DNA of 64,000 bases, taken from assembly GCA_029931535.1 (NCBI GenBank), contig JAQPZY010000393.1, positions 83,969 to 147,968 on the forward strand, in the 5' to 3' direction. Positions 26,340 through 38,901 of this stretch are shown in pieces. Below the pieces are notes generated by a model. It ran no database searches. It worked only from the letters and a program-made list of their open reading frames with translations, and was not told the origin of the DNA. The DNA comes from Margaritifera margaritifera. Taxonomy: Eukaryota; Mollusca; Bivalvia; Unionida; Margaritiferidae. The position numbers and the translations under genes are program-made. Each line of letters starts with the position of its first letter. Position 1 is the first letter of the stretch.

Positions 26340-28926
26340 CACAAATGCACATGCAGATCATATCCCGTCTATGTTTAGTCAACTTATACTGGCTTCTTTC
26401 CTGGACCAGCAACCTGCTGGTATATGCCTCCCAGACCTGTTTGGCGCCAACCGGACATTAAACCATGGCTTTGCAGATAGTAACGGAAAGTTTTCCTGCA
26501 ATCCGCTTTTTTTCTGTTACTTAAGCATCGTAATGAATCGCTATAACCGTGTGTCCGTGGATACCTTTTCTGACATGTATAAGTGGCTTGTAATTACAAC
26601 ATACAGGTTATTCATCATAAATAAGCAAGTATTGCCTGTGAGATAAAGTGAGGCAAATTTCCCGCCAACAAATATACCACTGAGCTGATAGAGGTACTAC
26701 AGCGAGAAAACTAGTTTCATTGCCGGCAGTTGCTACACCTCGGTGAAGATGAGGCAAAACAAGTATTATGTCATCCAAGTTCGACAAAAGTTCTTTATGT
26801 CATTGTGATATTTATTTCCATCTCGCCAGTGACGTTACTGGTTCAGTGCAAACCATACAACGAAAACACAGAACTAAAATGTGATCTAATAAAGAAAATA
26901 AGTAGTTGTTAGTGTTCAAATATTTCTTATAGAATGCATTTGAGCTTAAATTAAAATGCATTATATAATTCTATACGTATATAGTTTCCAATCACTTACC
27001 TAACTAAACTATTTTTAGAAGGTAACCTATACTAGTTTGATGGGCACGTATGGATAAAAGGGATCAAATCTCTGGTATTTGTCGAAATGAAGATATTAGC
27101 GTTCGTTGAAAGGTGCAGATACAGTTCGATATCTCACATGTATACGAAAAGATCATTCAAGATAACCTAATAAAAACATAATTAATGAACATCGCTAATG
27201 ATGGAAAAATATGAAAACCTTACAAACTACCTGAATAGCTAATAAACAAAGAATGACGACAATGCATTCTTTGTTGATAAACAAAAATGTTTAATTGTAA
27301 AACACACAAAATGTGAACACCATTTGTATAGCATGTGCTTTGTTATAATTTTTTTGGTCTTGTGCATCGGAGGCAAACAACGTGCAATCAGAAAAAGGCC
27401 AATAGCTATTGTGTCATAGTTAAACAATGTTGAATCAGGAATCTGTAAGGCTTTAGTAAAAGTTAACAGTAAATAAGATTCTTGTGATGATCATACATTA
27501 TTATTATTTAATTCTGCAAATTTATTCATCACTAATGACAGGTTTGAGGATAATTTATTTCCTTTATAAGTGTTTTGTATGCGCATTTATTTAATATATG
27601 TATTTGAAGTCTAAGATTTACTTGGCACGGATTTCATTTATTATATTATAGTTGCAGTCTTTACTAGGAATTTGTAAACTATCGAACATTTTAACTTAAT
27701 GTAATCTTTTTTTTTATTTCGGTCTTGTTCTGAAAGGATGATACAAAGATCTAAGATGCAGTTTTCCATGGTCTACCGAGTTATAGTTAGAAATGTGAAA
27801 CAGTTCTCAAATTGTTTGAAACAAATGTCCATGCTTTTTTCTCGTCTAATAATAAAAAGATCGCACTTTGTTCCTGACTTTCGTCTACAGTAGTTTCATC
27901 GTCATGAACCAATGCGATAGCAGACATAATAGGATGTTGTCTCGTAGAAATAGACCTCTCCCGTGGCTCCTTGAGATCCCCCCAAAACTAGGCTCTGGGA
28001 AAAGGAGTTAGCCTCGTCATGTTAGAACGTTTCTTTCCCAAAATGTGGAAATGTGAAGGGTGAAGAATGTTCCAACTAAATAATCAGATCTTCACGTTTT
28101 AGATTTTCAATAGATTACAGGCTTTGTACTGACGCTGAATCTTAACAATTTTCAACTCAGCTGATAAGTCTGTTTGTCATTCAAATTGTCATTATCTGTA
28201 TATCCTATATTCCATGAGTCGTTTCTATGCTAGTTTCGGTCATCTATTTTACGCTTCTGAATTATTCTACACAATGTATGTTATTGTAGTGCACCGTGCA
28301 CTTAAGTATTAAAATAGCCTTTGATGTTAAGTTAGTGTATGAGCCAAATTAGTTTTGAAATAGCATTTTTGTCACTATTTATGAATGAAAAGATAAACAT
28401 TTTTTAGTTTAACTTTTCTTCATTTCATTGTGAATTTTAACAGCATTCAGCGTATGTTTTCTTGTTAAGTGGTATTTTTTCCGCGCATTGTGACAGTGTC
28501 TCCCAAACCAAGGGTTGTTCTTAATTAGGTTGTTTTCATTTTTCGTGCCACTTTAGAACTTAGTAAACATTTATCAGCTGAATCAAGAAATAATTTCGAT
28601 ATCATTGATAGTTTCCTTGTCGGTCTCGGTTTTATGTTCTTCTGCGCTCTGTATGCTTCTATGCAAAGCGTTAACTTTGTCGGTATACATATGTTTAATA
28701 AAATGTCATTTCCGCTTTTCTTTAACGTGATTATATTATTATGCGAGTCTTTCCGATTCTATACAGTACTAGCAAATTGTAGTATAGTTGTAAGAAGCGA
28801 TTGACTATCTGAATAGAGTGTGTCGAGTTCGTCCATATTAAAATTGTTAACATACCAAAGAGCTTTGACTGACACTAAGGAATTGTCAATGACTGAGTAG
28901 TGTGATAATAGCGATTTTGTATTTTG
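26340..28926 (+). repeat. Unit 6 downstream coding-like segment and spacer
   Basis: The downstream segment runs to 26912 and includes acttatactgg. The spacer 26913-28926 ends with gactgacactaagg, shared only with unit 7; other complete units read gatactaagg. Confidence 0.9.
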
Positions 28927-31143
28927 TTTCCCCGTTAAATTCTATCTGCGGGTTGAGTTTATAGTAAAACACCAGCATGTATTCCGCGGCGAGCAGTAAT
29001 CAGTGTGAAAAATGATGACAGTCAAAAGTCGCGGTACCATTATGTATGGATCAAAAAATTTCCATGAATGGTATACCGCCATAGTAAGTACTACGGTAGG
29101 AAATTTCAATGCAGACGTTGCATGCATGTATTTAGCACCAAACTGCTTCTCGCGCACCATGATTTTACTGCGGTTGAATCAACGAAAAGCACGATAATGC
29201 CAGAACCTGGTAAAAACATTCTGAAATTTACAGCGGTGCAACGAAAAATGAAAGCACCGTATATGGGTATTGATGGCCACTTAATAATACAAAGAGTCGC
29301 CGCAGCATCAAAGGCGCCAATAAGCGTGATTCCCAACAACATGGAAAAATTACATCACGTTTAGGCTTGGTCAAGCTGCAATTCATTGACTCACTGCAGT
29401 TTCTGAATTCCAAGCGTGTTAGCAAACCTTCCTGCGGGATCCAACGATCGATTCAAAATCACCAGTCAATATGGTTAAAGTTGATAACTAGAAAAGGAGT
29501 TTATCGCTACGAGTACATGAGTGGATGGGACAAGTTTACTGAAACTCAGTTACTACCGATCGAGGCATTCTATTCTTTATTGTCTCGCGACGGTATTTCC
29601 GCGAACGACTATGAACATGCAAACAAAGTCTGGTCCGCATTCGAATAGATGGGTGACTATCATGATCTGTGTTTGCGTACGGATTTACTTCTGCTCGCGG
29701 ATTGTCTTTGAAATGTTTCATGATACAGCCATGCGCGTATACAAACTTGACCCGGCGCACCACTTTTCGACACCGGTAATGGCTTGGGATGCACTTCTGT
29801 CAAAGACAAAAGTAGAACTGAAGCTTCTCACGACATAGATCAATATTTATTTATTGAGAGTGGAATCAGTGGCGGTATTTCTATGGCGAGTCATCGCTAC
29901 GCTAAAGCCAACAACCCAAACGTGGACGAATTATGACTCCGCTGTCCCAAAGAGTCACATCATGTATTCATATAGTAAACAACTTGTATGACCGGCCAAT
30001 GATGCAGTTCATGCCTGTTGGCGGGTTCGAATGAGTCAATTCCACAACTGTGGATGTTAAGAAACAAGATAGTAAGAGCAATATCGGGTACTTTATTGAA
30101 AGTTGACCTAGAGTATCCGGATGAACTTCACAAAGCTCATAACCATTATCCCCTAGCACCTGAAATGCTATCGGTGCCTCGCGAGTGGTTGTCCCCATAT
30201 CAGTGTGGGATTGTAGACGAATCCAGAAGCAAGTTTACAAAATGTATAAAGCTAGTACTAAACAAAATGCAAAATCTCAGGCTGTATCTGCGTATATGCA
30301 AAATCCACCGGGTGCTTAGGTTTCGTAAGGGCCCATAGATTCAAATAATTACGGATCTGAGGACAAAGGCCTCCAACGAAAGACTTTTTTTAAAACTGTT
30401 GAACAATGCTGTATTCGGGAAAACAATGGAGAATCTTCGGAAACGGATTTGCGTTGATTTTGTCCGTGACTAGAACAAGACATTCTTCGAAAGCTTATTG
30501 CTGACCCAGCATTCGAGTCACGGAAGATCTTCGATGGTGGACTTCTTGCCGTATACAGTAAAAATAAAAAATAAAAACTGAAACTGACAAAGCTTATCTG
30601 CGTTGGTGCCTCAGTGCTGGACTGATCTAAACTGCTCATGTACGATCTTTATTATGATAAGCTCAAACCGCCTTAAGGCGACATCAAAATGCTGTACACT
30701 GAAACGGATTCGTTGTTGATGCATATTACTACCAACCATGTTTAGATAGACATGAATGAGACGTTGATAGTAAATGAATTTGATACAAGCGAGTATCCGA
30801 AAGATCATCCATTGTTTAGTAACGAACATAAAAAAAATTGTTGGTAAGTTCAAAGATGAGTGCTCGGGTAAACCAATTGAGGAATACATGGGACTACGCC
30901 CCAAAATGATCGTGGTTGGTGGCTCCAAAAAAATCAAGATTGCGAAGGAGTTTCACGCGTGATTGTGCAAAAGGATCTTCGGCACTATATGTATGTGGAA
31001 TGGTTTCGCGAGCCACGTATGTTCACACAATCTGATACGGTCAAAGAAACACCGGATTTGTCAGTATCGTTGCACTAAAGTAAGTTTTTCCCCGCTTTAC
31101 ACCAAACGGTGGATATTCCCCGACGGCATCACTTCATCAAAGA
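28927..31143 (+). pseudogene. POLB: POLB remnant, unit 7
   Basis: Seventh copy. It carries the added TAG (29646-29648), the T7 tract that restores local frame into motif B, and cattcttcg and catgcatgta spellings shared with units 1 and 8 but not 2-6. Motif C is at 30695-30712. Confidence 0.87.
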
Positions 31144-33730
31144 CACAAATGCACATGCAGATCATATCCCGTCTATGTTTAGTCAACTTATACTGGCTTC
31201 TTTCCTGGACCAGCAACCTGCTGGTATATGCCTCCCAGACCTGTTTGGCGCCAACCGGACATTAAACCATGGCTTTGCAGATAGTAACGGAAAGTTTTCC
31301 TGCAATCCGCTTTTTTTCTGTTACTTAAGCATCGTAATGAATCGCTATAACCGTGTGTCCGTGGATACCTTTTCTGACATGTATAAGTGGCTTGTAATTA
31401 CAACATACAGGTTATTCATCATAAATAAGCAAGTATTGCCTGTGAGATAAAGTGAGGCAAATTTCCCGCCAACAAATATACCACTGAGCTGATAGAGGTA
31501 CTACAGCGAGAAAACTAGTTTCATTGCCGGCAGTTGCTACACCTCGGTGAAGATGAGGCAAAACAAGTATTATGTCATCCAAGTTCGACAAAAGTTCTTT
31601 ATGTCATTGTGATATTTATTTCCATCTCGCCAGTGACGTTACTGGTTCAGTGCAAACCATACAACGAAAACACAGAACTAAAATGTGATCTAATAAAGAA
31701 AATAAGTAGTTGTTAGTGTTCAAATATTTCTTATAGAATGCATTTGAGCTTAAATTAAAATGCATTATATAATTCTATACGTATATAGTTTCCAATCACT
31801 TACCTAACTAAACTATTTTTAGAAGGTAACCTATACTAGTTTGATGGGCACGTATGGATAAAAGGGATCAAATCTCTGGTATTTGTCGAAATGAAGATAT
31901 TAGCGTTCGTTGAAAGGTGCAGATACAGTTCGATATCTCACATGTATACGAAAAGATCATTCAAGATAACCTAATAAAAACATAATTAATGAACATCGCT
32001 AATGATGGAAAAATATGAAAACCTTACAAACTACCTGAATAGCTAATAAACAAAGAATGACGACAATGCATTCTTTGTTGATAAACAAAAATGTTTAATT
32101 GTAAAACACACAAAATGTGAACACCATTTGTATAGCATGTGCTTTGTTATAATTTTTTTGGTCTTGTGCATCGGAGGCAAACAACGTGCAATCAGAAAAA
32201 GGCCAATAGCTATTGTGTCATAGTTAAACAATGTTGAATCAGGAATCTGTAAGGCTTTAGTAAAAGTTAACAGTAAATAAGATTCTTGTGATGATCATAC
32301 ATTATTATTATTTAATTCTGCAAATTTATTCATCACTAATGACAGGTTTGAGGATAATTTATTTCCTTTATAAGTGTTTTGTATGCGCATTTATTTAATA
32401 TATGTATTTGAAGTCTAAGATTTACTTGGCACGGATTTCATTTATTATATTATAGTTGCAGTCTTTACTAGGAATTTGTAAACTATCGAACATTTTAACT
32501 TAATGTAATCTTTTTTTTTATTTCGGTCTTGTTCTGAAAGGATGATACAAAGATCTAAGATGCAGTTTTCCATGGTCTACCGAGTTATAGTTAGAAATGT
32601 GAAACAGTTCTCAAATTGTTTGAAACAAATGTCCATGCTTTTTTCTCGTCTAATAATAAAAAGATCGCACTTTGTTCCTGACTTTCGTCTACAGTAGTTT
32701 CATCGTCATGAACCAATGCGATAGCAGACATAATAGGATGTTGTCTCGTAGAAATAGACCTCTCCCGTGGCTCCTTGAGATCCCCCCAAAACTAGGCTCT
32801 GGGAAAAGGAGTTAGCCTCGTCATGTTAGAACGTTTCTTTCCCAAAATGTGGAAATGTGAAGGGTGAAGAATGTTCCAACTAAATAATCAGATCTTCACG
32901 TTTTAGATTTTCAATAGATTACAGGCTTTGTACTGACGCTGAATCTTAACAATTTTCAACTCAGCTGATAAGTCTGTTTGTCATTCAAATTGTCATTATC
33001 TGTATATCCTATATTCCATGAGTCGTTTCTATGCTAGTTTCGGTCATCTATTTTACGCTTCTGAATTATTCTACACAATGTATGTTATTGTAGTGCACCG
33101 TGCACTTAAGTATTAAAATAGCCTTTGATGTTAAGTTAGTGTATGAGCCAAATTAGTTTTGAAATAGCATTTTTGTCACTATTTATGAATGAAAAGATAA
33201 ACATTTTTTAGTTTAACTTTTCTTCATTTCATTGTGAATTTTAACAGCATTCAGCGTATGTTTTCTTGTTAAGTGGTATTTTTTCCGCGCATTGTGACAG
33301 TGTCTCCCAAACCAAGGGTTGTTCTTAATTAGGTTGTTTTCATTTTTCGTGCCACTTTAGAACTTAGTAAACATTTATCAGCTGAATCAAGAAATAATTT
33401 CGATATCATTGATAGTTTCCTTGTCGGTCTCGGTTTTATGTTCTTCTGCGCTCTGTATGCTTCTATGCAAAGCGTTAACTTTGTCGGTATACATATGTTT
33501 AATAAAATGTCATTTCCGCTTTTCTTTAACGTGATTATATTATTATGCGAGTCTTTCCGATTCTATACAGTACTAGCAAATTGTAGTATAGTTGTAAGAA
33601 GCGATTGACTATCTGAATAGAGTGTGTCGAGTTCGTCCATATTAAAATTGTTAACATACCAAAGAGCTTTGACTGACACTAAGGAATTGTCAATGACTGA
33701 GTAGTGTGATAATAGCGATTTTGTATTTTG
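31144..33730 (+). repeat. Unit 7 downstream coding-like segment and spacer
   Basis: The downstream segment runs to 31716 and the spacer is 31717-33730. The layout is the same as in unit 6, including the gactgacactaagg variant near the end. Confidence 0.9.
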
Positions 33731-35948
33731 TTTCCCCGTTAAATTCTATCTGCGGGTTGAGTTTATAGTAAAACACCAGCATGTATTCCGCGGCGAGCAG
33801 TAATCAGTGTGAAAAATGATGACAGTCAAAAGTCGCGGTACCATTATGTATGGATCAAAAAATTTCCATGAATGGTATACCGCCATAGTAAGTACTACGG
33901 TAGGAAATTTCAATGCAGACGTTGCATGCATGTATTTAGCACCAAACTGCTTCTCGCGCACCATGATTTTACTGCGGTTGAATCAACGAAAAGCACGATA
34001 ATGCCAGAACCTGGTAAAAACATTCTGAAATTTACAGCGGTGCAACGAAAAATGAAAGCACCGTATATGGGTATTGATGGCCACTTAATAATACAAAGAG
34101 TCGCCGCAGCATCAAAGGCGCCAATAAGCGTGATTCCCAACAACATGGAAAAATTACATCACGTTTAGGCTTGGTCAAGCTGCAATTCATTGACTCACTG
34201 CAGTTTCTGAATTCCAAGCGTGTTAGCAAACCTTCCTGCGGGATCCAACGATCGATTCAAAATCACCAGTCAATATGGTTAAAGTTGATAACTAGAAAAG
34301 GAGTTTATCGCTACGAGTACATGAGTGGATGGGACAAGTTTACTGAAACTCAGTTACTACCGATCGAGGCATTCTATTCTTTATTGTCTCGCGACGGTAT
34401 TTCCGCGAACGACTATGAACATGCAAACAAAGTCTGGTCCGCATTCGAATAGATGGGTGACTATCATGATCTGTGTTTGCGTACGGATTTACTTCTGCTC
34501 GCGGATTGTCTTTGAAATGTTTCATGATACAGCCATGCGCGTATACAAACTTGACCCGGCGCACCACTTTTCGACACCGGTAATGGCTTGGGATGCACTT
34601 CTGTCAAAGACAAAAGTAGAACTGAAGCTTCTCACGACATAGATCAATATTTATTTATTGAGAGTGGAATCAGTGGCGGTATTTCTATGGCGAGTCATCG
34701 CTACGCTAAAGCCAACAACCCAAACGTGGACGAATTATGACTCCGCTGTCCCAAAGAGTCACATCATGTATTCATATAGTAAACAACTTGTATGACCGGC
34801 CAATGATGCAGTTCATGCCTGTTGGCGGGTTCGAATGAGTCAATTCCACAACTGTGGATGTTAAGAAACAAGATAGTAAGAGCAATATCGGGTACTTTAT
34901 TGAAAGTTGACCTAGAGTATCCGGATGAACTTCACAAAGCTCATAACCATTATCCCCTAGCACCTGAAATGCTATCGGTGCCTCGCGAGTGGTTGTCCCC
35001 ATATCAGTGTGGGATTGTAGACGAATCCAGAAGCAAGTTTACAAAATGTATAAAGCTAGTACTAAACAAAATGCAAAATCTCAGGCTGTATCTGCGTATA
35101 TGCAAAATCCACCGGGTGCTTAGGTTTCGTAAGGGCCCATAGATTCAAATAATTACGGATCTGAGGACAAAGGCCTCCAACGAAAGACTTTTTTTAAAAC
35201 TGTTGAACAATGCTGTATTCGGGAAAACAATGGAGAATCTTCGGAAACGGATTTGCGTTGATTTTGTCCGTGACTAGAACAAGACATTCTTCGAAAGCTT
35301 ATTGCTGACCCAGCATTCGAGTCACGGAAGATCTTCGATGGTGGACTTCTTGCCGTATACAGTAAAAATAAAAAATAAAAACTGAAACTGACAAAGCTTA
35401 TCTGCGTTGGTGCCTCAGTGCTGGACTGATCTAAACTGCTCATGTACGATCTTTATTATGATAAGCTCAAACCGCCCTTAAGGCGACATCAAAATGCTGT
35501 ACACTGAAACGGATTCGTTGTTGATGCATATTACTACCAACCATGTTTAGATAGACATGAATGAGACGTTGATAGTAAATGAATTTGATACAAGCGAGTA
35601 TCCGAAAGATCATCCATTGTTTAGTAACGAACATAAAAAAAATTGTTGGTAAGTTCAAAGATGAGTGCTCGGGTAAACCAATTGAGGAATACATGGGACT
35701 ACGCCCCAAAATGATCGTGGTTGGTGGCTCCAAAAAAATCAAGATTGCGAAGGAGTTTCACGCGTGATTGTGCAAAAGGATCTTCGGCACTATATGTATG
35801 TGGAATGGTTTCGCGAGCCACGTATGTTCACACAATCTGATACGGTCAAAGAAACACCGGATTTGTCAGTATCGTTGCACTAAAGTAAGTTTTTCCCCGC
35901 TTTACACCAAACGGTGGATATTCCCCGACGGCATCACTTCATCAAAGA
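33731..35948 (+). pseudogene. POLB: POLB remnant, unit 8 (terminal copy)
   Basis: Eighth copy. It has the TAG at 34450-34452, the T7 tract, and motif C at 35500-35517. A private extra C (accgccctta, near 35,473) breaks the minus-strand ORF that is open in the other copies. Confidence 0.87.
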
Positions 35949-37528
35949 CACAAATGCACATGCAGATCATATCCCGTCTATGTTTAGTCAACTTATACTG
36001 GCTTCTTTCCTGGACCAGCAACCTGCTGGTATATGCCTCCCAGACCTGTTTGGCGCCAACCGGACATTAAACCATGGCTTTGCAGATAGTAACGGAAAGT
36101 TTTCCTGCAATCCGCTTTTTTTCTGTTACTTAAGCATCGTAATGAATCGCTATAACCGTGTGTCCGTGGATACCTTTTCTGACATGTATAAGTGGCTTGT
36201 AATTACAACATACAGGTTATTCATCATAAATAAGCAAGTATTGCCTGTGAGATAAAGTGAGGCAAATTTCCCGCCAACAAATATACCACTGAGCTGATAG
36301 AGGTACTACAGCGAGAAAACTAGTTTCATTGCCGGCAGTTGCTACACCTCGGTGAAGATGAGGCAAAACAAGTATTATGTCATCCAAGTTCGACAAAAGT
36401 TCTTTATGTCATTGTGATATTTATTTCCATCTCGCCAGTGACGTTACTGGTTCAGTGCAAACCATACAACGAAAACACAGAACTAAAATGTGATCTAATA
36501 AAGAAAATAAGTAGTTGTTAGTGTTCAAATATTTCTTATAGAATGCATTTGAGCTTAAATTAAAATGCATTATATAATTCTATACGCATATAGTTTCCAA
36601 TCACTTACCTAACTAAACTATTTTTAGAAGGTAACCTATACTAGTTTGATGGGCACGTATGGATAAAAGGGATCAAATCTCTGGTATTTGTCGAAATGAA
36701 GATATTAGCGTTCGTTGAAAGGTGCAGATACAGTTCGATATCTCACATGTATACGAAAAGATCATTCAAGATAACCTAATAAAAACATAATTAATGAACA
36801 AGGCTAATGATGGAAAAATATGAAAACCTGACAAACTACCTGAATAGCTAATAAACAAAGAATGACGGCAATGCATTCTTTGTTGATAAACAAAAATGTT
36901 TAATTGTAAAACACACAAAATGTGAACACCATTTGTATAGCATGTGCTTTGTTATAATTTTTTTGGTCTTGTGCATCGGAGGCAAACAACGTGCAATCAG
37001 AAAAAGGCAAATAGCTATTGCGTCATAGGTAAACAATGTTGCATCAGGAATCTGTAAGGCTTTAGTAAAAGTTAACAGTAAATAAGATTCTTGTGATGAT
37101 CATACATTATTATTTTTTAATTCTGCAAATTTATTCATCACTAATGACAGGTTTGAGGATAATTTATTTCCTTTATAAGTGTTTTGTGCAAGTATGCACT
37201 TTTATTTAATATATGTATTTGAAGTCTAAGATTTACTTTGTACGGATTTCATTTATTATATTATAGTTGCAGTCTTTACTAGGAATTTGTAAACTATCGA
37301 ACATTTTAACTTAATGTAATCTTTTCTTTTTTTTTATTTCGGTCTTGTTCTGAAAGGATGATACAAAGATCTAAGATGCAGTTTTCCATGGTCTACCGAG
37401 TTATAGTTAGAAATGTGAAACAGTTCTCGAATTGTTTGAAACAAATGTCCATGCTTTTTTCTCGTCTGATAATAAAAAGATCGCACTTTGTTCCTGACTT
37501 TCGTCTACAGTAGTTTCATCGTCATGAA
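35949..37528 (+). repeat. Unit 8 downstream segment and truncated, diverged spacer
   Basis: The downstream segment runs to 36521. The spacer starts at 36522 but stops matching at 37,528, about 1 kb short of a full unit. It gathers private changes toward its end: aaggctaatg near 36,800, an insertion in ttttgtgcaagtatgcac near 37,190, and an extended T tract near 37,325. This is the pattern expected of an array-edge copy that escapes homogenisation. Confidence 0.9.
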
Positions 37529-38005
37529 TCCTACATATCAGTATTGAAATCTGATAAAAGCATTCAGTGTATGTTTGTTACTGCGAAACTTCCAAATTGT
37601 CGAAAAAATGTATCAGATCAGCTACACTATATTACATTGTGTAAAGATGGGATCTTTATGAAAAATTGGCGGTAGTCGTCCTGAAGAAACGTTATCGCTG
37701 ACGATTTTCTATATTATGACAAATAACTAAGATCATTCCATAAAAGATGTAAAAGATTACTGAGTCAGATTTATGCTTGAAGCATGGATTCAGTTCATCG
37801 CTTAATTTTAAAACATTGATCTTGATTTGTCTTTTACACTCGATTTTACGTCCAGTTCACTCGTCACACATACTTTATGAAAGTAGTGGGCATTTGTCTC
37901 TGATACGAGTATGCAACAAACTCATTGACTCCAATACACAATCGCAGTCATATATGATCGTGAATTTAGTACAAATATAAATTCGTTTAATGGAATATAC
38001 AATGA
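37529..38005. other. Single-copy right flank of the array
   Basis: Sequence unlike the array begins abruptly at 37,529. It is AT-rich. A 67-codon ORF at 37777-37980 shows no recognisable feature, so I see no gene here. Confidence 0.6.
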
Positions 38006-38185
38006 CATAGATGTGAATCAAGATGGAATTTTAAAAAGTGTCTGTCCTTAGCATTCTTAAAGATCAATAAATCTGCCGACAAAAATTTTATATCGAAAGA
38101 AGAGGGAAAACAGCGCCTACTTGACCTATTCAATAATAACGGTCTACTACCACTAACCAACATATTAAAAAAGAAGAAACTTTAA
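38006..38185 (+). CDS. Short unrecognised ORF, lysine-rich C-terminus
   Basis: An open frame of about 59 codons without an early ATG. It reads through KNFISKEEGKQRLLDL and a leucine/asparagine-rich stretch to a basic end, ILKKKKL, then TAA. The amphipathic helical look and lack of internal stops suggest real coding descent, perhaps the 3' end of an accessory gene of the same element. I cannot name it. Confidence 0.3.
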   Translation, partial: HRCESRWNFKKCLSLAFLKINKSADKNFISKEEGKQRLLDLFNNNGLLPLTNILKKKKL

Positions 38186-38230
38186 ACAGGTGACAAGAAA
38201 AGAATATAGAAACATGCAATGATATAACCT

Positions 38231-38368
38231 AATATAGGGAAAGTGACAGTATTACAATTTCTCACCTTAGTACCGGTTGTTAACATCACAATTTCATTTG
38301 CAGCTCTGGTTGTTTTTATTGCCGGACTTATGAGGGTACTACGAATTATCTACAAAAGAAAACCATAG
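38231..38368 (+). CDS. Short ORF with one predicted membrane segment
   Basis: About 45 codons ending in TAG at 38366-38368. A hydrophobic run (LTLVPVVNITISFAALVVF, about residues 10-30 of the frame) is followed by a basic tail, RVLRIIYKRKP, which suits a small single-pass membrane protein or the C-terminus of a larger one. No ATG lies in the open part. It sits 45 bp downstream of the lysine-rich ORF on the same strand. Family unknown. Confidence 0.3.
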   Translation, partial: NIGKVTVLQFLTLVPVVNITISFAALVVFIAGLMRVLRIIYKRKP

Positions 38369-38796
38369 TGACCTATTTTACTACCTGAATTTATCTGCGA
38401 CACTTTTATGTATCTAGTCATGAAATTTGATAGTTGTGTTTACATCTGAAATCACCTAAAGGCAGAAGGTACATGTACGTAGAAGTGATACATATACTTT
38501 TCATCGAGGTTAACGATGCGGGCATCGTGTCCATCGCATGTAAACGCCCTTGAATTGCTTTAGGATCCGACGGTGCCTCTCGCTCTCGAGCCCCCTCAAG
38601 CACCATCATTTTCTCCAAAAGGATGACGGCGAAACCATCATTTGCTCAAAATGGATGACGGCGAAATCTCAGTAGATAGTGCCGGGTTAGTTACAGTTGA
38701 CAAAATAAATGCTGCTTTAAGTGACGTGTTAACGTCACATGTGTAGAATGAGGCTAATGTGCCATCTTGGATTTCATATATTAAATTTAAATTCTA
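38369..38796. other. Non-coding stretch with a short direct duplication
   Basis: No gene seen. The phrase ggatgacggcgaaa occurs twice about 33 bp apart (38,621-38,668), each after a similar ctc-aaaa lead-in, so it is a small tandem duplication. Confidence 0.5.
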
Positions 38797-38901
38797 TTAA
38801 CTTGTTTTTATTTCACTGGCAGATATAGTGGTGAATTTAAATATCCATATGTTTCGTTTTTCTGTTATCTTTTGCAAAATAGGTCCCTCATTTCCACTCA
38901 C

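Larger units (their letters stand above)
260..37528 (+). repeat. Tandem array of eight ~4.8 kb units carrying a dead POLB gene
   Basis: A head-to-tail array. Units begin at the shared junction motif tttccccgttaaat at 260, 5064, 9816, 14568, 19321, 24124, 28927 and 33731, giving periods of 4804, 4752, 4752, 4753, 4803, 4803 and 4804. The eighth copy is cut off at 37,528. Copies are nearly identical by eye; most differences are single bases plus two indels, a 40-bp and a 12-bp deletion both confined to units 2-4. The left edge lies inside the POLB reading frame: bases 11-259 are POLB sequence found once only. The right edge lies in the non-coding spacer. No terminal repeats, transposase or satellite-sized monomers are visible, so local tandem duplication with later homogenisation is the likely origin. 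An assembly effect cannot be excluded from sequence alone, but the unit-specific variants argue against one read block pasted repeatedly. Confidence 0.97.

Noticed and set aside
37559..37576. cattcagtgtatgttt beyond the array resembles cattcagcgtatgttt in the spacer (4581-4596), suggesting the unit continues
   Set aside because: Similarity is about 16 bases with one mismatch and nothing aligns on either side, so chance is the simpler explanation.
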